From NCBI RefSeq assembly GCF_000175215.2, contig NC_014817.1, positions 958,501-1,022,500 on the forward strand: a stretch of 64,000 bases of DNA, given 5' to 3'. The DNA is from Asticcacaulis excentricus CB 48. Lineage in GTDB: Bacteria > Pseudomonadota > Alphaproteobacteria > Caulobacterales > Caulobacteraceae. The notes beneath the pieces were generated by a model. It was not told the origin of the DNA, did no database searches, and saw nothing but the letters and a program-made list of their open reading frames with translations. Numbering within the stretch: position 1 is the stretch's first letter; every line of letters starts with the position of its first letter. Below, piece by piece: positions 26,739 through 34,558 of the stretch. A program made the translations under genes and the position numbers.

Positions 26739-27428
26739 ATGTCGTGCATACGCGTTCTGACGTCGGGGTTGCTGATTGCCGGCACCGTTCTGAGCCTTGA
26801 GGCCCTTAGCCCTGCGGCGCAGGCGCAAACAATGACCATCGCCAAAACACCGGCACCGCCGGTTGTTCCCCCGACCTTACAAGGCTCATTCATTTCGCCC
26901 GAAGCGCCGCTGGCGCCGAAGATTGAGCTGGATCCGGCCCTGATCGGCATGGCCCCGCGCCTGGAGGGGACCGCTGCGGCCACCGTTTCGCCCGAAGACA
27001 AGGCCGCTGCGGCACGCAAATCCCGCCGCATCGCGCTATACAAACAGTTGATGGAAACCAACGGCACGACCAAGAATGTGCGCCTGATCATGGCCAATAC
27101 CAAGGCGGCCGTGCGCCTGGTCATTCTGGAGCGCAAGGGGGCGCAGGCGCTCAGCGCCGCCGATGAGCTGAAGTTCAATCAGATCGCCGACCGCGTACTG
27201 AAAGAGGCCGAAGCCAGCATCATTGACCAGATCGCCACGGCCCAGTCGGCCAATTTCAGCGAAGAAGAAATCCTGACCTTGATCAGCGCCAATTCCGGCC
27301 CGGTTGCGGCCAAGTATAATGCCAGCAAGTTCGCTAATCCCGACGCCAATGCCCAGCAGATCCAGAGCTACATGGTCGAAGCGGTGATCAAAATTATCAA
27401 GACGTTCAAGGAAGCCATTTCGGGCTGA
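26739..27428 (+). CDS. Secreted DUF2059-like protein (first of a pair)
   Basis: 229 residues. A signal peptide ends near PAAQAQ, followed by a Pro/Ala-rich linker of about 60 residues and a helical C-terminal domain (about 90-229). The latter contains YKQLMETNGTTKNVRLIMANTK and FSEEEILTLISANSGPVAAKY, which resemble the DUF2059 pattern of a helical repeat ending in a segment where substrate or partner binding is suspected. The role of DUF2059 is unknown. GGGGG precedes the ATG. The next gene is a divergent paralogue 30 bases on. Confidence 0.75.
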   Translation: MSCIRVLTSGLLIAGTVLSLEALSPAAQAQTMTIAKTPAPPVVPPTLQGSFISPEAPLAPKIELDPALIGMAPRLEGTAAATVSPEDKAAAARKSRRIALYKQLMETNGTTKNVRLIMANTKAAVRLVILERKGAQALSAADELKFNQIADRVLKEAEASIIDQIATAQSANFSEEEILTLISANSGPVAAKYNASKFANPDANAQQIQSYMVEAVIKIIKTFKEAISG

Positions 27429-27458
27429 CCGGTAGCGCATTGTGAGATGGGGGTTTGA

Positions 27459-28220
27459 GTGGTGTATTTGAAACGCGTGATGACGGGTGTGTTCCTGCTG
27501 GGGCTGATGGGGGCCATAGAGGCGCAGGCGCGGGAACCGGAACGTGAACCCGGCGCGCGCATTGCCGTCATGCCGAAACCGGATCAAAAGCGGTTGAATC
27601 CCCCGGTCACCGAAGCAGCACCCCAGAACGCGTCGCCCGCACCGGTTCAGGCGTCCATTCCGACCCAGACTGCGGCCAAAATCAATCCGTCCCCTGTGGC
27701 GCAGCCCGCTGGCGAAATCGCCCCCTCGGTCGATATGATCGAAACCCCGGCTCCAGTGGTGACGGCCGCGGCGCAGGACGTCGGCCCTGTCGGTCCGGCC
27801 AAGCCCTCCGGTGATTTTGCCGAGCGCGTCGAACTAGCGCATCAGTTGCTGGAAGTGGACGGCACCGAGGCCATTATCCGCCACTTCGTCAGCGAAGTGC
27901 ACATCCGCCTGATTATTGGCGAAGTAGGTAAGTATATAGATTTCAACAGCCTGAATGAAAGCGACCGCTATCGTCTGGCGACGATTGTGGCGACCGTTTC
28001 GACCGAGCTGGGCGACAAAATCCTCACCCTGACGGCGCGCGGTCACGCGCAGAATCTTAGCCAGGAAGACCTTTTGTACCTTACTCGCGTTAACGACAGC
28101 GACGCTCAGCGCAAGCTGACTCAGATGCGTATCGACGACACGGGTGAACTGGACAAGAACGCCACACTGGTTATGCAGATTTCAGCGCTCAAGATCGTTC
28201 AGGAATTTGAAAAGCCATGA
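27459..28220 (+). CDS. Secreted protein paralogous to the preceding DUF2059-like gene
   Basis: 253 residues from GTG 27459 (GTG 27462 also possible). Signal peptide ending GAIEAQA, a long Pro/Ala-rich linker (about 25-120), then a helical domain (ERVELAHQLLEVDGTEAIIRHF; LATIVATVSTELGDKILTLTA; LSQEDLLYLTRVNDSDAQRKL). It shares its domain order with the upstream gene and the two look like an old duplication. Its stop overlaps the start of a 45-codon ORF (ATGA), which suggests translational coupling. Confidence 0.7.
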   Translation: MVYLKRVMTGVFLLGLMGAIEAQAREPEREPGARIAVMPKPDQKRLNPPVTEAAPQNASPAPVQASIPTQTAAKINPSPVAQPAGEIAPSVDMIETPAPVVTAAAQDVGPVGPAKPSGDFAERVELAHQLLEVDGTEAIIRHFVSEVHIRLIIGEVGKYIDFNSLNESDRYRLATIVATVSTELGDKILTLTARGHAQNLSQEDLLYLTRVNDSDAQRKLTQMRIDDTGELDKNATLVMQISALKIVQEFEKP

Positions 28221-28354
28221 GATCTTCGGTCCTCAAGGCGCTATTTCTAACTCTGGGCCTATTGGTCTTGGCGGCGGCCCCTGCCTGCCTTCTGTTACCG
28301 CAAAACAAGCCCGCCGAACAGACGACGGGGCCTACCCTTCTGGCGGCCTATTGA
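28217..28354 (+). CDS. 45-residue secreted or membrane-anchored peptide, coupled to the upstream gene
   Basis: ATG at 28217 overlaps the TGA of the preceding gene in ATGA form. The peptide has a short basic N-terminus (MRSSVLK), a hydrophobic segment of about 20 residues (ALFLTLGLLVLAAAPACLLL) and a polar tail ending LLAAY. The segment looks like a signal peptide with a possible lipobox-like LAAAPAC, or a single membrane helix. The coupling and composition are the evidence that it is real; no family is recognised. A weak hairpin (ATCGGTA/TACCGAT, 28354-28373) follows the stop. Confidence 0.55.
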   Translation: MRSSVLKALFLTLGLLVLAAAPACLLLPQNKPAEQTTGPTLLAAY

Positions 28355-28520
28355 TCGGTACGTCGATACCGATGTTATTCTCCCTCTTGGCGAATCCTGA
28401 ATTTGGGATACAGTATTAACTAATGGCCGAACCCCATAGTCGGTCAGGGCTAAAAAGTGCCGCCTGACACCGGGTTAAGGCACGTGAAAAGTTGGGAAAA
28501 ATCGCCAAGGGAGGCGTCCA

Positions 28521-28709
28521 ATGAAACACCTGGGTAAGATCGCGGTCGCCGCGATTACACTGTCAGCCTTGCTGACCGGTACGGGCTATGCGCAAAGCGC
28601 CGATTGCCGCAAAAAGTGCAATGACACCTATCAGGCCTGCCAGAAGGCCGGAACATCCGAAGAAAAATGCCGCGCCGCGTGGCTGGACTGCAAGAAAAAG
28701 TGCAAATAA
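28521..28709 (+). CDS. Small secreted protein with mirror-symmetric cysteine pattern
   Basis: 62 residues, with a strong ribosome site GGGAGG 7 bases before the ATG. A signal peptide ends near GYAQS, leaving a mature part of about 37 residues. Six cysteines at 29, 33, 40, 50, 57 and 61 are spaced 4, 7, 10, 7, 4, an exact mirror pattern. The residues between are polar and helix-forming (RKKCNDTYQACQKAG; EEKCRAAWLDCKKKC). This would fit a helical hairpin held by three disulfides (C29-C61, C33-C57, C40-C50), reminiscent of twin CX3C or CX9C proteins. I know no matching bacterial family. It has its own hairpin terminator. Confidence 0.75.
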   Translation: MKHLGKIAVAAITLSALLTGTGYAQSADCRKKCNDTYQACQKAGTSEEKCRAAWLDCKKKCK

Positions 28710-28727
28710 GTAACCCATAATTTCAGG

Positions 28728-28745
28728 GCCGGAGCGCGCTCCGGC
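28728..28745 (+). terminator. Hairpin after the Cys-rich protein gene
   Basis: Perfect stem GCCGGAGCG/CGCTCCGGC at 28728-28745, followed by TCTATTC, a poor T-run. It lies between two convergent genes and may end both transcripts. Confidence 0.55.
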
Positions 28746-28746
28746 T

Positions 28747-29475
28747 CTATTCAACTGAAGCCTTGCGGTTTTCGGCAATAAGCGCATTGGACGCGCCCTC
28801 GATGCGCGTTTTGATTTGGCTCATGAATTCGCCGCGCTTCAAACCTGCCGGAACGGGCGGTAAGAATTCGAACACCACCGTGCCGGGTTTGCGGATGATG
28901 CCGTGCGCCGGCCAGCACTGACCGGAATTGGTGGCCAGCAGATGACAGGGAAATTCAAGGTCACGATAAAGTGCAGCGACGCCCGGTTTGTATTCCGGGT
29001 CCTGCCCCACCTCTGAGCGCGTGCCTTCGGCAAAAATCAGGATTTGACGCGCGTTTTCCAGCCGGTCGCGTGCGTCGATTACCATGGCACGCAGGGCCTT
29101 AGAAGCATCCTTGCGGCGTATAGGGATCATGCGCGTGCGCCAAATATACCAGCCAAAAAACGGCAGGTAGGTCAGTTCTTTCTTCAGCACAAAGCAGGGG
29201 TCGTCCAGAATGACGAACGGCGCAATGGTATCCAGCATACTGAGGTGCTTGCCCGCAATCAGCGCCGCACCCTTAGGCCGGTGCTCCAGCCCACGGAACT
29301 CAACCTTAACACCACAGATATACCGCAGGCCAAACAAGACCAGATGCGCCCACAGCTTAACCGTCTGCATCCCCCAGCGCCGCGACAGCAGCATAAAGGG
29401 CGTGCCCACCAAGCCGACGATGACGACCAGGCCATAAAGCCAGACGACGAAAACAACCGAACGCAGGAAATTCAA
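28747..29475 (-). CDS. plsC: 1-acyl-sn-glycerol-3-phosphate acyltransferase
   Basis: 242 residues. PlsC-type catalytic motif HLSMLD (His77, Asp82; HX4D) and the phosphate-binding FAEGTR (about 148-153). Hydrophobic N-terminus (about 5-28) for membrane attachment. It makes phosphatidic acid from lysophosphatidic acid. ATG 29475 overlaps the YdcF stop by 4 bases, so it is the last gene of the ftsE-ftsX-ydcF-plsC operon. Confidence 0.92.
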   Translation of the reverse strand: MNFLRSVVFVVWLYGLVVIVGLVGTPFMLLSRRWGMQTVKLWAHLVLFGLRYICGVKVEFRGLEHRPKGAALIAGKHLSMLDTIAPFVILDDPCFVLKKELTYLPFFGWYIWRTRMIPIRRKDASKALRAMVIDARDRLENARQILIFAEGTRSEVGQDPEYKPGVAALYRDLEFPCHLLATNSGQCWPAHGIIRKPGTVVFEFLPPVPAGLKRGEFMSQIKTRIEGASNALIAENRKASVE

Positions 29476-30116
29476 GAGGCCGAACCCTCCGCCGCCGCCT
29501 CACCGGCCGCAGTCTCACCCTTTTTGCCCGAACTGGTCAGGCTAGAAAAAATATCACGCGCCAATATTGCCAGATACTTGCTGTACTCCACAATCAGCAC
29601 GCGCGAACTGCGCCACGATTTCCACCACTCGCGCGCATCGAGCGTCGGGGTGGCCACCGGATAGGCGTGTAATTTGACGCCCGGCAAAGCCGCCTTGATC
29701 TCCAGCAAGCTGCGAGGCACGTGGTAGTCCGAGGTCACCACGATCAGGTCGTCGAAGCCCTTGGCCTTGGCCCACTCAGCTACCTCATAGGCGTTGCCGA
29801 GCGTGGTCTGCGCCTCGTAGCCCAAATCGACGCAGCACTCATAGAGCTTTTTGGAGCCTTCGGTGACAGGCAGCAACTCTTCGCGCTTCACTTCGCGGTT
29901 GACGCCGGAAATCAGCATCCGAGCGCCCTTGCGTCGCTCCAGCAAACGCATACCTTCCTTGATCCGCATGTCCGACGCGCCGGTCAGCACGACAATGGCG
30001 TCAGCGGCCTCTTCCGGTTCGGCGGCCGGAGTCGAATGGATCACGCGATCAGCGAAGGCGTAAAGCCCGGCCAACCACAGTCCAATCACCAAAACCACGG
30101 CCAAAAGGCGGCGCAT
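29472..30116 (-). CDS. YdcF/DUF218-family envelope protein
   Basis: 214 residues from ATG 30116. One N-terminal membrane helix (about 3-20), then a DUF218 domain with VVLTGASDMRIKEGMRLL, LISGVN and VVTSDYHVPRSLLE. DUF218 proteins such as YdcF and SanA have a Rossmann-like fold and are linked to cell-wall or envelope integrity, with the exact activity unknown. The tail is Ala/Glu-rich. The start overlaps the ftsX stop and the end overlaps plsC, so it is co-translated with division and phospholipid genes. Confidence 0.88.
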   Translation of the reverse strand: MRRLLAVVLVIGLWLAGLYAFADRVIHSTPAAEPEEAADAIVVLTGASDMRIKEGMRLLERRKGARMLISGVNREVKREELLPVTEGSKKLYECCVDLGYEAQTTLGNAYEVAEWAKAKGFDDLIVVTSDYHVPRSLLEIKAALPGVKLHAYPVATPTLDAREWWKSWRSSRVLIVEYSKYLAILARDIFSSLTSSGKKGETAAGEAAAEGSAS

Positions 30117-30994
30117 CAGCTTTTCCCCAGCATCTTCAGGGTGACGATACGCGCGGTTCCCGCAGCAATCAAGGCGGCGAGCACCGGACAGGGCAACAAA
30201 ACCAGCAGGTCCAGCCACGAAAAAGGCAGCGCCAGCAACAGGCTTTGCGACGAACCCGTCAGCTTGATCACCACCATGACCAGCCCCGCCGCCACCACCC
30301 CGAGCAGGCCGGAGATCGCGGCCATGCGCCCAAAGCGAAACTGAAAGCGGCCCGCGATAAACGCGTCCGTTGCACCACAAAGGCTCAGGACCTCGACGAT
30401 ATTGGCGCGCGCCATCAACCCAGCGCGCGTGGCAAAGCCCACCACTGCCGCCGCTGCGGAGGCAATAAGCAAGAATATACCCATAGAAATCAAACGGATA
30501 ATCAGCGCAGACGTCTCAATATCCTGAAGCCAGGTCGAATGATCGTCGATGGTGGCGTCGATATCCTTCTCAGACAACGCCTCCGACAGAGCCGCCGACT
30601 TGGCCGGTTTGGCCTCATCCAGCCGCACCTCCACCAAGTTGGGCAGGGGCAGGTCCTCCAGCACAGCATCGCCCAGCCACGGCTTGATCAGTGCCTTGGC
30701 GCGTTCCGGTTCGATGGCGGCGGCCTCCTTGACGCCCGGCACACCGGCCAGCACCTCGGCAGCGCGGGCGGCGGCGACAGAGCCACTTTCGAGGCCCGTC
30801 GGGCGCACCTGCACCGTCACTTCGGCGCGAATCTCACGCGACCAGCCGGACGCCGCGCGATTCGAGGCCAGTGCGATCAGGGCTGACAGGGCCGCCAGAA
30901 AGAACAGAACGGCGATCACATAGTGCAGCGACACTTCGCGCGTATCCTGCTCAGGCAACAGATCACGGCGGCGCAGGCGTTTCCCGGCAGTCAT
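30116..30994 (-). CDS. ftsX: Cell division protein FtsX, ABC-type membrane subunit
   Basis: 292 residues. First helix about 23-43, an extracytoplasmic loop of about 110 residues, then three helices in the C-terminal half, the usual FtsX layout. With FtsE it controls cell-wall hydrolases at the septum. The start overlaps the ftsE stop by 4 bases, the conserved ftsE-ftsX order. Confidence 0.92.
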   Translation of the reverse strand: MTAGKRLRRRDLLPEQDTREVSLHYVIAVLFFLAALSALIALASNRAASGWSREIRAEVTVQVRPTGLESGSVAAARAAEVLAGVPGVKEAAAIEPERAKALIKPWLGDAVLEDLPLPNLVEVRLDEAKPAKSAALSEALSEKDIDATIDDHSTWLQDIETSALIIRLISMGIFLLIASAAAAVVGFATRAGLMARANIVEVLSLCGATDAFIAGRFQFRFGRMAAISGLLGVVAAGLVMVVIKLTGSSQSLLLALPFSWLDLLVLLPCPVLAALIAAGTARIVTLKMLGKS

Positions 30995-31812
30995 TGCGCC
31001 CCCCCTACAGTCTGAGTGAGGTCGCGACGCACCACCCGCCCCTCGCGCAGTTCCAGAACCGGCATACCGGAGGCGCGGATCAGCGCTTCGTCATGGGTGG
31101 CGATCAGCACAGTGGCCCCCAACCGATTCAGCTCGATGAACAGTCTTATGATCCGCAGACCCATGGCATGGTCGATATTGCCAGTCGGCTCATCGGCCAA
31201 AATGAGGGTGGGCCGGTTAATTACAGCCCGCGCAATGGCCAGCCGTTGCTTTTCACCGCCCGACAACAGATCCGGCATGGCGTGCAGACGGTTTTTCAGA
31301 CCCACCCAGGTCAGAAGCTCAATGACATCGGCCTCGAATCGCTTCGGGTCTTCGCCGCGCACAAACAGCGGCAAGGCGGCATTGTCGAACACATCGAGGT
31401 GCTCTAGCAGGCGGAAATCCTGAAAAACGATGCCTATACGCCGCCGCATATCGGCGGTCTGTTTGCGGTCAGCCGGATTTAGAGGTTCGCCAAACAGGGT
31501 GATTTCGCCCACCGACGGCTTTTGCGCCTGATAGATCAGACGCAAAAGCGAGGTCTTTCCCGCACCAGAGGGGCCGGTCAGAAAATGAAACGACCCGGCA
31601 GGCAGAGAAAAGTTCAGATCTTTCAGTATGTAGTGTTCGGGGTCATGCCCGGTATGCCCGGCCCCTTCATAGCCCAGACCGACGTCGCGGAACACAACCA
31701 CCTGGCTGTGATCCGGCTCAAAGAGATCCTCGTGTTCGTAGGCTGTTACCACAGGTTTCAAACTCGCGTTTTGAGGTCTTGTTAATGCTTTTCGGCCAAA
31801 AAGGTTAAGCAC
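30991..31812 (-). CDS. ftsE: Cell division ATP-binding protein FtsE
   Basis: 273 residues from GTG 31812. ABC ATPase with Walker A GPSGAGKTS, a Q-loop in GIVFQDFRLL, signature LSGGEKQRLAIARA and Walker B LILADEPTGNID. The GIVFQDFRLL segment is typical of FtsE. The start is uncertain: about 38 residues precede the usual ABC start (VVVFRDVGLGYEG), and the ribosome site before GTG is weak. It faces the zinc-ribbon gene with 38 bp between starts. Confidence 0.92.
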   Translation of the reverse strand: MLNLFGRKALTRPQNASLKPVVTAYEHEDLFEPDHSQVVVFRDVGLGYEGAGHTGHDPEHYILKDLNFSLPAGSFHFLTGPSGAGKTSLLRLIYQAQKPSVGEITLFGEPLNPADRKQTADMRRRIGIVFQDFRLLEHLDVFDNAALPLFVRGEDPKRFEADVIELLTWVGLKNRLHAMPDLLSGGEKQRLAIARAVINRPTLILADEPTGNIDHAMGLRIIRLFIELNRLGATVLIATHDEALIRASGMPVLELREGRVVRRDLTQTVGGAQ

Positions 31813-31850
31813 CCGTTTGGTTAACGGGCCTTATGTAGTGATTCGTCCGG

Positions 31851-32810
31851 ATGCTTCTGACCTGTCCCAAATGCGCGCTCAGTTACGCGATTGATGGGGC
31901 CCAACTAGGGCCTCAAGGTCGCACTGTGCGCTGCGCCTCGTGCAAGACCACCTGGCACGCGGAAAAGCCCGAAGAACCGATCGAACTGCCGCTCGAAAAG
32001 GCCGTGGAAAAGCCTGCCACCGGCTTGAAGGAAGTCAAAGCGAAGAAGATTCCGTCGCTGTACCGCGACATGATCGAAAGCCAGAAGCGGCACAAGGCAC
32101 TGATGGCGCAAGGCATCATCTGGGGCGCACTGGCGGCTACCTTTGTCGCCATGCTGGGCACCGCCTTCCTGCTGCGCGTAGATCTGGTGCGTGCCTTTCC
32201 GCGTCTGGGCGGGGCCTATGCGGCCGTGGGCGTTCCGGTGAATGCTGCCGGCCTCGAAGTGCTGGAGTCAAAGCTGGAAAATACCCTACGCGGGGGCCGT
32301 TTCGTCGCCACGGTGACGCTGAGGGTCAAGAACATTCGCGATGAAGCCAATCCAGTGCCGCCGGTGCGTGTCGATCTTATGGACAAGGAGTCGAATCCGA
32401 TCGACACCACGCTGATCCCCCCGCTGGGCCTGACGCTTGAAGCCAACGAAACCCGCGTCCTGACCTTTGACATTCCCGACCCCTCCAACCGCGTCAAGAA
32501 CATCAAGCTGGCCTTTGACATGCAGGCGGCCAAGGACCTGTCGCGGGTGCGTCCGTCCCTGATGAACGGCACGGGTGGCGGTCATGGCGAAGAAGCGCAC
32601 GGGGATGGAGGCCACGGAACACCACCGGCGACGGAAGACGCTCACGCGGCACCGGACCATGAGGCGGCCCCCGCAGCCGATGCCGGACACGCGGCGACGG
32701 CGACGGAAAACGCGCATGGAGACGCGACAACCGCTGCCGACCATGCTACGGAAAAACCAGCCGAGCTGCGGCCCGCCCCCGCTGCGCCTTCTGCCGAAGC
32801 TCATCACTAG
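31851..32810 (+). CDS. MJ0042-type zinc-ribbon protein with DUF3426-like domain and His-rich tail
   Basis: 319 residues. The N-terminal zinc ribbon CPKC..CASC (about 5-30) is the MJ0042 type. A single membrane helix lies at about 88-112. After it comes a DUF3426-like beta domain (ESKLENTLRGGRFVATVTLRVKNI; VLTFDIPDP). The tail (about 240-319) is rich in His, Ala, Asp and Glu with many GH and AH pairs. The topology places the ribbon in the cytoplasm and the tail in the periplasm, where it could bind metal. The role is unknown. Alphaproteobacterial genomes often place this gene beside ftsEX, as here. Confidence 0.85.
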   Translation: MLLTCPKCALSYAIDGAQLGPQGRTVRCASCKTTWHAEKPEEPIELPLEKAVEKPATGLKEVKAKKIPSLYRDMIESQKRHKALMAQGIIWGALAATFVAMLGTAFLLRVDLVRAFPRLGGAYAAVGVPVNAAGLEVLESKLENTLRGGRFVATVTLRVKNIRDEANPVPPVRVDLMDKESNPIDTTLIPPLGLTLEANETRVLTFDIPDPSNRVKNIKLAFDMQAAKDLSRVRPSLMNGTGGGHGEEAHGDGGHGTPPATEDAHAAPDHEAAPAADAGHAATATENAHGDATTAADHATEKPAELRPAPAAPSAEAHH

Positions 32811-32826
32811 ATTTTACTGAGTTTAC

Positions 32827-33336
32827 ATGACCTACGACATTCTCCTGAGCGAGGCAGACATCGCCGCGCGCATCGACGCTATGGCCAGGGAGATGGCCCC
32901 GCGCCTGACCGAAGACACGGTGGGTGTCTGCCTGCTGACCGGCGGCATCTGGTTTGCCGCTGACCTGACGCGCGCGCTGGCCCGCCACGGCCTGGGCATC
33001 GGTTTTGATTCGATGTGGCTGTCCTCCTACGGCGACGGGCGTCAAAGCGGGGAAATGATCCTGCGTGCCGACCTGCAACGCCCGGTCAAGGGTAAGCAGG
33101 TGCTGATCATGGACGATGTGCTGGATACGGGCGCGTCGCTGAAATTCGCCCGCGACCACCTGCTGCGCGCCGGGGCCACTGAGGTGCTGACGGCCGTGAT
33201 GGCGTCGAAGCCCGTCACGCGTCAGATAGAGGCCGATTATGTCGGCTGGGAAGCGCCCAAGCGCTATCTGGTCGGCTATGGCCTCGATGATGGCGGGCGT
33301 CTGCGCGGCCTGCCGTTTATCGGGGCGCTGGACTGA
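32827..33336 (+). CDS. hpt: Hypoxanthine phosphoribosyltransferase
   Basis: 169 residues. Type I phosphoribosyltransferase with the PRPP motif VLIMDDVLDTGASL and the flexible-loop region MWLSSYGDGRQSGE. It salvages hypoxanthine and probably guanine. It follows the zinc-ribbon gene by 16 bases and ends at a strong terminator. Confidence 0.9.
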   Translation: MTYDILLSEADIAARIDAMAREMAPRLTEDTVGVCLLTGGIWFAADLTRALARHGLGIGFDSMWLSSYGDGRQSGEMILRADLQRPVKGKQVLIMDDVLDTGASLKFARDHLLRAGATEVLTAVMASKPVTRQIEADYVGWEAPKRYLVGYGLDDGGRLRGLPFIGALD

Positions 33337-33356
33337 GCCCACGCGAAAGCAAAAGT

Positions 33357-33391
33357 AAAAAGGCTATCCGGCGAAAACCGGATAGCCTTTT
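33357..33391. terminator. Bidirectional rho-independent terminator between hpt and esterase gene
   Basis: A 14 to 15-bp stem AAAAAGGCTATCCGG/CCGGATAGCCTTTTT with loop CGAAAA. The A/T flanks serve both strands. It lies between two convergent genes. Confidence 0.9.
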
Positions 33392-33401
33392 TGTTTGGTG
33401 C

Positions 33402-34364
33402 CTACTTACGCTTAGCAAGATAGCCGTGCATGGTCATCCAGTGCACGAAGGCGTCGAACCAGCCGGTGCTGGTGGTTTCCTTAGGGTACATGCCAAAGCC
33501 GTGGCCGCCCTGTTCATAGTAATGAAACTCGACCGGGCGCTTGGCCGCCTGCCAGCTCTGCACCAGACCAAAGTCGCCGTGCGCAAACAGCGGGTCATCT
33601 GCCGCCAAAGCGACAAACAGGGGCGGCGCATCGGCGGGCACGGTGACGGCCGACAGCGGGCCATAGATGTCACCGATAAAGGCCGGTTTGGCATCCCCCC
33701 CGGCCAGAGCGGTGGACAGGGTGAGCATGGCGCCTGCCGAGAAGCCGACCATGCCGATACGGTCAGAATCGATATGCCACTCTTTCGAGCGCGAGCGCAC
33801 CAGCGCGAAGGCAGCGCGGGCATCGGCAATCTGAGGAGCGATGCCCGCCATCGGGTCTTCCCCCGGCGCGGGGGTAGGACGCGGACGCGCCGCGCCGGCG
33901 AACATCTCCCGCATCGAGGCTTCAAAGCCGGCCATATCGGCAGGGGTCGGGTTGAGGCGATACTTCAGCACGAAAGCCGCCACGCCACGTTCAGACAGAG
34001 CCTTGGCGACGTCCCAGCCCTCGTTCTGCATGGACAAGGTACGAAAGCCGCCGCCGGGGGCGACGATCACGGCAGCCCCCGTGGCCTTTTCCGGCAACGG
34101 CAGAAAGGGGGTCAGGGTGGCGACGCTGACATTGCGGGCAAAGACGCTGCCGTACTGGCTATGCCAAGACTCAGGGGCCGTGGCCCCCGGCAGTGGACCG
34201 GTATTCAGCACTATGGCATTGGGTTGCGACGGCGTGGCAATTGGCACCATCTTGTCATTCTGGGCCAAAGCCGGGAGGGCGGTGCTGGCAATGGCCACAA
34301 GCGCCATCGTCAGGGTTACAGACAGGCCACGTGTCGCCTGCCGGAAAGAACCGGTTAAGGTCAT
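33402..34364 (-). CDS. Secreted alpha/beta-hydrolase, probable carbohydrate esterase
   Basis: 320 residues from ATG 34364. Signal peptide ending ALPALAQ. Oxyanion segment APGGGFR, nucleophile Ser209 in GFSAG, Asp near 256-257 in ALAADDPLF and His288 in GGHGFGMYP form a complete triad. The pattern matches acetylxylan-esterase-like proteins (BD-FAE family, often labelled endo-1,4-beta-xylanase by error). It should deacylate plant polysaccharides outside the cytoplasm. It is separated from the RND gene by 194 bases with no regulator. Confidence 0.88.
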   Translation of the reverse strand: MTLTGSFRQATRGLSVTLTMALVAIASTALPALAQNDKMVPIATPSQPNAIVLNTGPLPGATAPESWHSQYGSVFARNVSVATLTPFLPLPEKATGAAVIVAPGGGFRTLSMQNEGWDVAKALSERGVAAFVLKYRLNPTPADMAGFEASMREMFAGAARPRPTPAPGEDPMAGIAPQIADARAAFALVRSRSKEWHIDSDRIGMVGFSAGAMLTLSTALAGGDAKPAFIGDIYGPLSAVTVPADAPPLFVALAADDPLFAHGDFGLVQSWQAAKRPVEFHYYEQGGHGFGMYPKETTSTGWFDAFVHWMTMHGYLAKRK

Positions 34365-34558
34365 GGTTTGATTTCCTCTCACTGTGTATTTGCTTTTCCC
34401 GCTCTGTGGCGGGATTTTTTGGCCGGGTACGGCGGTGCCGTCTATGGTTGTGATAACGCTAACATGACAGGTAAAGCTTCGCCATCGATTTTTTCATCTC
34501 ACGAACAAAGGCTCCTACCGTGTTGCCGTAGGGGTGTCAGCCCGGTGTGAGGAGAAAC

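Noticed and set aside
34398..34420. CCCGC/GCGGG hairpin with six T residues on the plus strand
   Set aside because: No plus-strand gene ends there; it lies in the leader of a minus-strand gene, where the T-run would be on the wrong side.
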